Below are positions 56,769 through 64,000 of a DNA stretch of 64,000 bases, in pieces. Position numbers and translations under genes: made by a program. Numbering within the stretch: the stretch's first letter is position 1; each line of letters opens with the position of its first letter. Source of the stretch: DASYQD01 sp963837455 (GTDB lineage: Bacteria; Acidobacteriota; Thermoanaerobaculia; Multivoradales; JAIOJS01); NCBI GenBank assembly GCA_963837455.1, contig CAWINM010000014.1, positions 62,001 through 126,000 of the forward strand, given 5' to 3'. The notes below the pieces were generated by a model. It saw nothing but the letters and a program-made list of their open reading frames with translations. It was not told the origin of the DNA and ran no database searches.

Positions 56769-58784
56769 GTGTCCGGGGTTGCCCCGACGTCGGCCTTGCC
56801 GTGGCTCGCCGCCGCCGGCGGCCTGCTGGCGCTCGGCGCCGCGCCCGAGCTGCTGCTGGGGCGCCGCTCGCACTGGGGTCCGCGCATCACCACGGCGCTC
56901 ACCATGGTCGCGTCCCTGCTCGGCCTCGGCGGGGCGATCCTCGCCATGGGCGGCGCCAGGTCCGCGGTCACCTTCCCATCTCCAGTACCGGGGCTGCGTG
57001 TGGAGCTGGGAGCCGACCCCCTCACCGGCTTCTTTGCGCTCCCGATCTTCCTCGTCGGCGGGCTCGGCGCACTCTACGGCGCCGCCTACTGGTCCCCGCG
57101 CCGCCACCGCCGCAGCGGCCCGCGGCTGCGCTTCTCCTACGGCCTGCTGCTGGCGAGCCTCACCGCCGTCACCCTGGCCCGCGACTTCGTGAGCCTCCTG
57201 GTCGCCTGGGAGGTGATGACGGTCGCCACCTTCCTGGTGGTCACCACCGAGGACGAGAACCCCGCGGCGCGCCGCGCCGGTTGGATCTTCCTGCTCTACA
57301 GCCATGCCGCGATCCTCGCCCTCTTCGCGCTGCTGGTGGTGGTGTGGCAGCTCTGCGGCGGCGTCGGCTTCACCACCATCCCCGCCGCCGCCCCGGCCGC
57401 CCTGCAGACGGCCGCCTTCGTCCTGGCGCTGATCGGCTTCGGCATCAAGGCGGGGCTGATGCCCCTCCACTTCTGGCTGCCCGGCGCCCACGCGACCGCC
57501 CCCAGCCACGTCTCCGCGGTGATGTCGGGGGTGGTGATCAAGATGGGCATCTACGGGCTGGTGCGTACCTGCGGTCTGTTCGCCGCGCCGGCGTTCGCCT
57601 GGGGCGCGACCCTGCTGGCGCTCGGCGCGGTGGCGTCGTTCTTCGGCGTCGCCTTCGCCCTCGGCCAGCACGACCTCAAGCGGCTGCTCGCCTACCACAG
57701 CATCGAGAACATCGGCATCATCGCTGCTGGGGCTCGGGCTGGCGATGGTCGGCCGCTCGCTCGGCAGGCCGGCCTGGGTGGTGCTGGGCCTCGCCGGTGC
57801 CTGCTGCACGTCTGGAACCACGCCCTCTTCAAGTCGCTGCTGTTCTTCGGCGCCGGCTCGGTGGTCCATGCCACCGGCACCCGCGACATCGAGCAGAGTG
57901 GCGGCCTGGCGAAGCGGATGCCATGGACGGCGGGGTTCTTCCTGCTCGGCGCGGTGGCCATCTGCGGCCTGCCGCCGCTCAACGGCTTCGTCAGCGAGCT
58001 GCTCGTCTACCTGGGTCTGTTGCGTGCCGCCATCGGCCCCGGCGGTGGCCTGGTTCGCGCTGCCTCGCCGCGCCGGCTGCTCGCTGCCGATCGGCGCGCT
58101 CGCGGTGGCCTGCTTCGTCAAGGTCTTCGGCGTCGTCTTCCTCGGTACGCCGCGCACGGCGGGCGCCGCGCGCGCCCACGAGTCGCCCCCGCCATGCTCG
58201 GGCCGATGGCGGTGCTGGCGCCGCCTGCTGCGCTGATCGGCCTCGCGCCGGCGCTCGATCGCTCCGGCGCTCGCCCGCGCCGTCGCCAGCTGGGCGCCGC
58301 CGTCGCCAGGCGACGCCCCGCTGGTGGCCCTGGCGCCCTTCGGCTGGGTCTCGGCGGCCGCCGCCGGGCTGCTCACCCTGACCGCCGTGCTGGTCGCGGC
58401 CGTGGCGCCGGCGTGCCGGCGGGCCCGCCGCCGGCAGCCGACCGTCGCCACCTGGGACTGCGGCTACGCCGCTCCTCACCCCGCGCATGCAGTACACCGC
58501 GTCCTCCTTCGCCCAGATGATCGTCGCGCTTCTCCTGGGTGCTGCGCCCGCAGGTGCGCCGGCCGCGCGTGAGCGGGCTCTTCCCGGCGCCGACGCGGTT
58601 CCACAGCCACGATCGCCGGATCCCCGTGCTCGCCGACCTGCAGGCGATTGGCCAGCGCGCCGTACGCGCCGCCAGCTGGCTGCGGTGCCTGCCGCGCGGG
58701 CAGCTGCAGCGCTACCTCCTCTACGTGCTCGCCGTGCTGGTGCCGCTGCTCGCCTGGGCGATCCGCGGCGGAGGCGGTCGGTGA
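56769..58784 (+). CDS. hydrogenase-4-like membrane subunit B (frameshifted downstream)
   Basis: A proton-translocating antiporter-type subunit of the NuoL/M/N / HyfB family, about 670 residues. GTG at 56769. TM helices carry the conserved glutamate (LVAWEVMTVATFLVV), lysine region (GFGIKAGLMPLHFWLPGAHA), HxxE in LAYHSIENIGII and the late K in WNHALFKSLLFFGAGSV. The first about 950 bases are intact; indels begin near 57724, including one just after the IENIGII segment. The C-terminal third is inferred from fragments in several frames. It ends at TGA 58782-58784, overlapping the next gene by 4 bases. Confidence 0.88.
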
Positions 58785-59694
58785 GCGCCGCCGTCCTGGC
58801 GCAGCTCACCCTGCTGCTGGTCCTGCCGCCGCTGCTGCTGGGCGTCATCAACAAGACCAAGGCCTTCTTCGCCGGGCGCGCGTGGCCCCCGCTCTGCAGC
58901 CCTACCACGACCTGCGCAAGCTGCTCGCAAGGATGGTCTGTCAGCGACCACGACCTGGATCTTCCTCGCCGGCCCCGTCGTGGCGCTGGCCACCGCGCTG
59001 CTCGCCGGCGCTGCTCGTCCCGCTCGGCCGCTTCGCCGCCGCCGTCGCCTTCACCGGCGACTTCGTCCTCTTCGCCTACCTGCTCGGGCTCGGCCGCTTC
59101 TTCACCGCCGCCGCCGCGCTCGACACCGGCTCCCCCTTCGAGGGCATGGGCGCCGCGCGCGAGGTCGACGTTCGCGTGCCTCGCCGAGCCGGCGCTTGCT
59201 TCTTCGCGCTCCTCGTCCTGGCGCGCTCTCCGGCTCGCTCAGCCTCGACGGCATGCTGCGCGCCACCGAGCGTCGGCGTCTGGGCGGCGCGGCCGGCGCC
59301 GCTGGTGCTCGTCGCCGCCGGCCTCTTCGTCGTGCTGCTGGCCGAGAACTGCCGCATCCCGGTCGACGACCCCAACACCCACCTCGAGCTGACCATGATC
59401 CACGAGGTCATGGTGCTCGACCACAGCGGCCCGCTGCTCGGCGCTGGTCCTGTACGGCGCCGCCGCTGAAGCTGTTCGTGCTCGAGCGCCCTGCTGCTGC
59501 ACGTGCTGGCCCCCCCGCGCGCGTGCAGCGGCTGGCCGGGCTGGCGCTGTTCGCGCTCGGCCTGCTTGCCCTCGCCGTCGCTGTCGGGGTGGTCGAGTCG
59601 AGTCATGGCGCGGCTGCGGCTGCTCCACGTCCCGACGCTCCTGATCGCCGCCGTCCTGTGCTGCGGCTTCGCCATGCTGCTGCTGAGCCGCTGA
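58781..59694 (+). CDS. hydrogenase-4-like membrane subunit C, NuoH type (frameshifted)
   Basis: NuoH/HyfC-family quinone- or electron-side membrane subunit. GTG at 58781 overlaps the previous stop (GTGA). Repaired sequence reads LAQLTLLLVLPPLLLGVINK, then PLLQPYHDLRKLL; the conserved NCRIPVDDPNTHLELTMIHE segment near 59350 is the quinone-site loop family mark. Several indels break the frame. It ends with TGA 59692-59694. About 300 residues. Confidence 0.87.
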
Positions 59695-59743
59695 TGCACC
59701 CCCGGCGGACCCGCGCGCGCTACCCCGGGGACTGGCTCTCCCC

Positions 59744-60387
59744 ATGCGCTCGTTGCTCGCTCCTGGTCGCCGCCCTGCTGCTGTCAACCTGGTCGCGCTC
59801 GGCACCAGCCGCATCCGCGCCGTGATCCGCGTCGTCGCCGCCCAGGGGGTGCTCCTGGGGTTCCTGGCGCTGGCCACGCACGGAGAGCCTGGCCGTGCCC
59901 GGTCCTCGCCCTCGCCGGCGCCAGCGCGCTGCTCAAGGGATGGCTCATCCCGCCGTATGCTCTTCCGCGCCATGCGCGAGGTCGGGATCACGCGCGAGGT
60001 CGAGCCTTCGCTCGGCCTGCTCCCCTCGCTGCTGCTGGGCGCGCTCGCGACCGGCGCTCGCCGTTCGCCGTCGTGGCCGCCTGCCGCTCGCGGAGAGCCG
60101 GCTTGCACCCCTGCTCGTCCCCGCCTCGCTTCGCCACCGTGCTCACGGCTTCATCCTGCTCACCACCCGCCGCAAGGCGATCACCCAGGTGCTCGGCTAC
60201 CTGGTGCTGGAGAACGGCATCTTCATCTTCGGCCTGCTGCTGGTCGAGGCGATGCCGTTCCTCGTCGAGGTCGGGCGTGCTGCTCGACCTCTTCGTCGGC
60301 ATCTTCGTGATGGGCATCATCATCCACCACATCAACCGCGAGTTCGCCTCGCTCGACACGCGCCGGTTGTCGTCGCTGAAGGACTGA
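59744..60387 (+). CDS. hydrogenase-4-like membrane subunit E (frameshifted)
   Basis: A roughly 215-residue membrane subunit of the HyfE type (the NuoK-like counterpart). Start placed at the ATG at 59744; an ATG at 59694 overlapping the previous stop is an alternative. Repaired frames give LVALGTSRIRAVIRVVAAQG, KAITQVLGYLVLENGIFIFG and LLDLFVGIFVMGIIIHHINR, typical of HyfE. Stop TGA 60385-60387. Indels throughout (for example near 59905 and 60255). Confidence 0.82.
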
Positions 60388-60392
60388 GCCGC

Positions 60393-61841
60393 TTGCCCTC
60401 GCTCGCCGATCCTGCTCCCGCTTGCCATGGCGCTGGTGGTCGTCCTTCAACGCCCTCGCGGGCGTGGCGACCGCGTCTGCTGGCAGCGACCGCCGGCGCG
60501 CACTTCGCGCTCACCGCGTTCCTCGCTCGCCCGACGCCTGCGCGCCGGCGGCGGCAGCCGGCTGGCTGCGCCTCGACCCTCCCGGGCGGCTCGTGCTCGG
60601 CTTGGTCAGCCTGCTCTTCCTCGCCTGCGCCGTCTACTCGTCGGCTACCTGCGCTACCGTGCCGAGCGCGCCAACCGCCTCTTCTGCGCCTGCCTGCTCG
60701 CCGCCCTCGGCACGATGAGCCTGGTCGCCTACGCGCAGCACCTGGGCTGATGTGGGTCGGCATCGAGGCCACCACGCTCGCCACCGCGCCGCTGATCTAC
60801 TTCAACCGCACGCCGCGCTCGCTCGAGGCGACCTGGAAGTATCTCGCTCATCTGCTCGGTCGGCATCGCGCTGGCCCTGCTCGGCTCGTTCTTCCTGGCC
60901 TACGCGGCGCTGCAGGGCGGCGGCCAGGCGCTCGCTGCTGTTCGACGACCTGCTGGCGGCCGCGCCGATCGCTGTCGCGCCCTGGCTGCACGCCGGCGTT
61001 CGTCCTGCTGCTGGTCGGCTACGGCACCAAGATGGGCCTGGCGCCGATGCACACCTGGAAGCCCGACGCCTACGGCGAGGCGCCCGGCGTGGTGGGCGCG
61101 CTGCTCGCCGGCGGCGCTCACCAGCTGCGCCTTCCTGGCCGTCCTGCGCCTCAACCAGATCAGCACCGCGGCCGGCGAGGGCGCCTTTGCCCGCGCGGCT
61201 GCTCCTGGTCGATGGGCCTGCTCTCGATGGCGGTCGCCGCCGTCTTCATGCTCGGCCAGCGCGACTTCAAGCGCATGCTCGCCTACTCGAGCGTCGAGCA
61301 CATGGGGATCCTCGTCCCTCGGCCGTCGGCATCGGCGGCCTGCGCCATGTTCGGCGCCCTGCTGCACCTGCTCAACAACGGCCTCACCAAGGGCGTGCTG
61401 TTCCTCTCGGCCGGCAACATCCACCGCGCCTACGGCAGCAAGACCACCGACGAGGTGCACGGCGCGCTGCGGCGCCTGCCGCTCTCCGGCGCGCTGTTCC
61501 TGCTCGGCTTCTTCGCGCATCACCGGCTCGCCGCCGTTCGGCCCCTTCGTCAGCGAGCTGCCGATCCTGCGTGCCGCCCTCGACGCCAGCCGCTGGGTGG
61601 TCGCGGCCAGCTTCCTGGTGCCTCCTGCTGCTGGTCTTCGTCGGCATGGGAGCCACCGTGCTCGCCGTCGTGCAGGGGCGCCCGCCCGCGAGCGCGCGCA
61701 ACCGAGCTACCGCGACAGCTTCACCGACCGTCGCGCCGGCGGCCGTGCTGCTGGCCTTGCTGCTGCTGCTCGGCCTCTACCTGCCGCCGCCGCTGCGCAC
61801 TCTCATCACGACGCCGCCACCGCCCTCGGCGCGGGCCATGA
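60393..61841 (+). CDS. hydrogenase-4-like membrane subunit F (frameshifted)
   Basis: A second NuoL/M/N-type antiporter-like subunit (HyfF). Start probably TTG at 60393. Motifs across frames: MWVGIEATTLATAPLIYFNR with the conserved Glu, VGYGTKMGLAPMHTWKPDAYGEAPG with the Lys, MLAYSSVEHMGILV, and LHLLNNGLTKGVLFLSAGNIH. It ends at TGA 61839-61841, four bases before the next ATG. About 480 residues when repaired; roughly ten indels. Confidence 0.86.
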   Translation: MPSLADPAPACHGAGGRPSTPSRAWRPRLLAATAGAHFALTAFLARPTPARRRRQPAGCASTLPGGSCSAWSACSSSPAPSTRRLPALPCRARQPPLLRLPARRPRHDEPGRLRAAPGLMWVGIEATTLATAPLIYFNRTPRSLEATWKYLAHLLGRHRAGPARLVLPGLRGAAGRRPGARCCSTTCWRPRRSLSRPGCTPAFVLLLVGYGTKMGLAPMHTWKPDAYGEAPGVVGALLAGGAHQLRLPGRPAPQPDQHRGRRGRLCPRGCSWSMGLLSMAVAAVFMLGQRDFKRMLAYSSVEHMGILVPRPSASAACAMFGALLHLLNNGLTKGVLFLSAGNIHRAYGSKTTDEVHGALRRLPLSGALFLLGFFAHHRLAAVRPLRQRAADPACRPRRQPLGGRGQLPGASCCWSSSAWEPPCSPSCRGARPRARATELPRQLHRPSRRRPCCWPCCCCSASTCRRRCALSSRRRHRPRRGP

Positions 61842-61845
61842 ACCG

Positions 61846-63391
61846 ATGGCGACGTCGAGCCCACTGGCGACGCTGCCCGCCTACGGGCGGGGCAGGCTGT
61901 CCCGCGGGCGGCGCTGCCCGACCTCGCCTGGGACGACTTCGCGGCGCCCTGCGCGCCGGCGTCGAACGCGGCCTGCGGGTGGTGGCCTTCTTCGGCGCCG
62001 CCGAGCCGAGCGGCCGTCGCGCCTCCACCTGGTGCTCGCCGACGACGCCGGCGCCGAGCTGGCGCTGGGAACCACGCAGCGTGCGCGGCGATCAGCTTCC
62101 CGTCGCTGACGCCGCGATGCCCGCAGGTCCACCTCTTCGAGCGCGAGATCGCCGAGCAGTGTGGCGCTGCGGCCGCAAGGGCACCCCTGGCTCAAGCCGG
62201 TCCGCTTCCCACCTCGCCGCCGCGGCAGCCGCGGAGGCACGGCAGCGGCCGCGCCGACGCCGGGAGTCGTCGACTTCTACCGCGTCGAGGGCGAGGAGGT
62301 CCACGAGGTCGCCGTCGGCCCGGTGCACGCCGGCGTCATCGAGCCCGGCCACTTCCGCTTCCAGTGCCACGGCGAGCAGGTCTTCCACCTGGAGATCGTC
62401 CTCGGCTACCAGCACCGCGGCGTCGAGCGCGCGCTCGTCGGCGGACCCGACAAGCGCACGGTGCACTACGCTGGAGACGGTCGCCGGCGACACCAGCGTC
62501 GGTCACGCCACCGCCTACTGCCAGGTCGTCGAGGCGCTCGCCGCGAGCCAGGCCCCCGGCCCGCGCGCGCGGCGCTGCGCGGCGTCGCCCTCGAGCTGGA
62601 GCGCCTGGCCAACCACGTCGGCGACCTCGGCGCGCTGGCCGGCGACGTCGGCTTCCTGCCCACCGCGTCGTACTGCGGGCGCCTCCGCGGCGACTTCCTC
62701 AACCTCACGGCGGAGCTGTGCGGCAGCCGCTTCGGGCGCGGCCTGGTGCGTCCGGGCGGCGTCGCCTTCGACGTCGACGACGCCATGGCGCACGACCTCG
62801 ACCTGCCGCTTGCAGCGCGCCGCCGGGGACTGCGCAAACGCCATCGAGCTGCTGTGGGACTCGCCCTCGGTGATGGCGCGGTTCGAGGGCACCGGCGTGG
62901 TGACGCGCGAGGTGGCCGCCGCGCTCGGCCTCGTCGGCCCGGCGGCGCGCGCCTGCGGGCCTCGATCGCGACGTCCGGCGCGACCACCCCGCGGGCATCT
63001 TCCGCTTCCTCCACATTCCGGTGGCACTCGCCACCAGCGGCGACGTGTTCGCCCGCGCCTACGTGCGCTGGCTGGAGATCCAGCGCTCGCTCGCCTTCGT
63101 GCGCGAGCAGCTGGCGGCGCTCCCCGCCGGGCCGACCACGGCCGCCACCAGGGGCTCCGTTGCGCCGCTGGCACCGCGCCACCTCGCGGCGTCGCTGGTC
63201 GAGGGCTGGCGCGGCGAGATCTGCCACGTCGCGATCACCGACGAGGCGGGCCGCTTCGCCGCTACAAGGTCGTCGACCCCTCGTTCCACAACTGGGCGGC
63301 GCTCGCCATCGCGCTGCGCGGCCAGCAGATCTCCGACTTCCCGCTGTGCAACAAGAGCTTCAACCTGTCCTACTGCGGGCACGACCTGTGA
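61846..63391 (+). CDS. large subunit, NuoCD/HyfG-like, lacking NiFe cysteines (frameshifted)
   Basis: A fused C/D-type large subunit of the complex I and group 4 hydrogenase family. ATG at 61846. The NuoC-like part is damaged. The D-like part has HAGVIEPGHFRFQCHGEQVF and LGYQHRGVERAL. The L1 motif, normally containing two cysteines (ICGxC), reads ETVAGDTSVGHATAY near 62480; the L2 motif, normally DPCxxC, reads VVDPSFHNW near 63275. All four Ni ligands are therefore gone. Frame breaks near 62470, 62590, 62820 and elsewhere do not touch these local readings. It is an Ehr-type large subunit, not a hydrogenase (inference for function). Stop TGA 63389-63391. Confidence 0.86.
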
Positions 63392-63413
63392 GCCCACACA
63401 GGGAGGCGCCACC

Positions 63414-64000
63414 GTGATCAAGATCCTGCGCGCGCGCCTGCGCCAGGGGCGCCGCACGATCTCCTATCCCGACGGACCACCGCCTGCGCTGCCGGCGCGC
63501 TTCCGCGGCCGGCCGGTGCTGGCGGCGAGCCGCTGTAGCGAGGGCTGCGCCGCGTGCGCCGAAGCCTGCCCGACCGGCGCCATCGACCTCGCGCCGGCTG
63601 AGGGTCGACCTCGGCCGGTGCCTGTTCTGCGCCGAGTGCGCAGACGCCTGCCCGAGCGGCGCGGTCACCTACGGCGGCGACCATCGCCTGGCGGCGCGGC
63701 GACGCGCCGACCTCGTCGTCTCCGAGGGCGAATCGGTGCGACTGGCCGCCGCGCTCGACGAGCGCATGCGCCGCCTCTTCGGGCGCTCGCTCAAGCTGCG
63801 CCAGGTGAGCGCCGGCGGCTGCAACGGCTGCGAAGCCGACGTCAACGTCCTCGGCACGGTGGTGTTGGACCTCGGCACGCTTCGGCATCCAGTTCGTCGC
63901 CTCGCCTCGCCACGCCGACGGCCTGCTGATCACCGGCCCGGTGACCGCGAACATGCGCCTGGCGCTGCAGAAGACCTACGACGCGGTGGCGCCGCCCAAG
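63414..64000 (+). CDS. ferredoxin fused to NuoB/HyfI-like small subunit, partial
   Basis: GTG at 63414 with GGGAGG upstream; runs off the window. The first part is a two-[4Fe-4S] ferredoxin: CSEGCAACAEACPTG (a CxxxCxxCxxxC variant) and, after one repaired base near 63601, CLFCAECADACPSG. It is followed by a NuoB/HyfI-like small subunit with the segment SAGGCNGCEADVNVLG, including CxxC for the proximal cluster. It therefore fuses the HyfH-like and HyfI-like subunits. An indel near 63880 precedes the last visible segment (ASPRHADGLLITGPVTANM). It is the natural electron-transfer partner of the upstream large subunit. Confidence 0.88.

Noticed and set aside
61846..63391. Reading the large subunit as a true NiFe hydrogenase (HyfG)
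   Set aside because: Both cysteine motifs are replaced (VAGDT and DPSFHN), so the nickel site cannot form; the Ehr-type call is preferred.

Overview
The window is one dense, strongly GC-rich bacterial chromosome segment with short intergenic gaps and frequent GTG and TTG starts. Gene style (multi-domain serine/threonine kinases with TPR repeats, a PilZ protein, a hybrid histidine kinase, secreted propeller/barrel proteases, a tilS-hpt-ftsH-folP-cdaA-ybbR-glmM-pdxJ cluster, an Ehr-type membrane complex) suggests a Gram-negative, probably soil or sediment Acidobacteriota-like organism. That placement is inference from gene content, not from a marker gene alignment. No plasmid, phage, transposon or CRISPR signature was seen.

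Layout. 1-5620 is a minus-strand operon: flotillin, an unknown Pro-rich helical protein, a hybrid histidine kinase whose receiver has Glu at the phospho-site, a CheY-like receiver, and the start of one more gene. 5794-13870 holds a PilZ protein, two Ser/Thr kinases, an FAD oxidoreductase and a MobB-MobA fusion. 13956-16459 carries a secreted repeat protein, a histone-deacetylase-family hydrolase and ribosomal protein L33, followed by tRNA-Asp and tRNA-Val. 16996-20756 has a sigma factor, Mn superoxide dismutase, a CAU tRNA whose 3' half overlaps tilS, and an Hpt-like protein lacking key catalytic residues. 20873-29330 is the ftsH-folP-cdaA-ybbR-glmM-pdxJ block plus a small conserved-looking protein and an NtrC-type regulator. 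29552-38614 has a lytic transglycosylase, a secreted thioredoxin-like protein, a DUF1015-serC pair, cytochrome c, an aminotransferase and a zinc-ribbon/pseudopilin-like protein. 38859-50068 has RNase E/G, TerC, an ABC exporter pair, a large protease-propeller-barrel protein and RecD2. 50120-56763 has a sigma/putative anti-sigma/membrane polymer-forming protein operon, a chalcone-isomerase-like protein, an FHA-GAF protein, UppP and an HTH-EIIA regulator. 56769-64000 is a hydrogenase-4-like (Ehr) operon that runs off the window.

The most biologically interesting region is the right end. It encodes all membrane arms and electron-transfer subunits of a complex I / group 4 hydrogenase relative, but the large subunit has lost all four NiFe cysteines. 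The operon is headed by a fused DNA-binding/PTS-EIIA regulator behind a near-consensus promoter. Other notable points are the degenerate Hpt between tilS and ftsH, the overlap of the CAU tRNA with tilS, and the unusual hybrid kinase with flotillin.

Quality warning. Three stretches (about 21360-29270, 39220-40080 and 57720-63900), plus one site at about 49593, contain many single-base insertions or deletions that break otherwise well-conserved essential genes. The spectrum (mostly one extra G or C) and the clustering point to sequence or assembly error rather than pseudogenes. Genes there are annotated as CDS spanning the repaired reading, with approximate internal boundaries.
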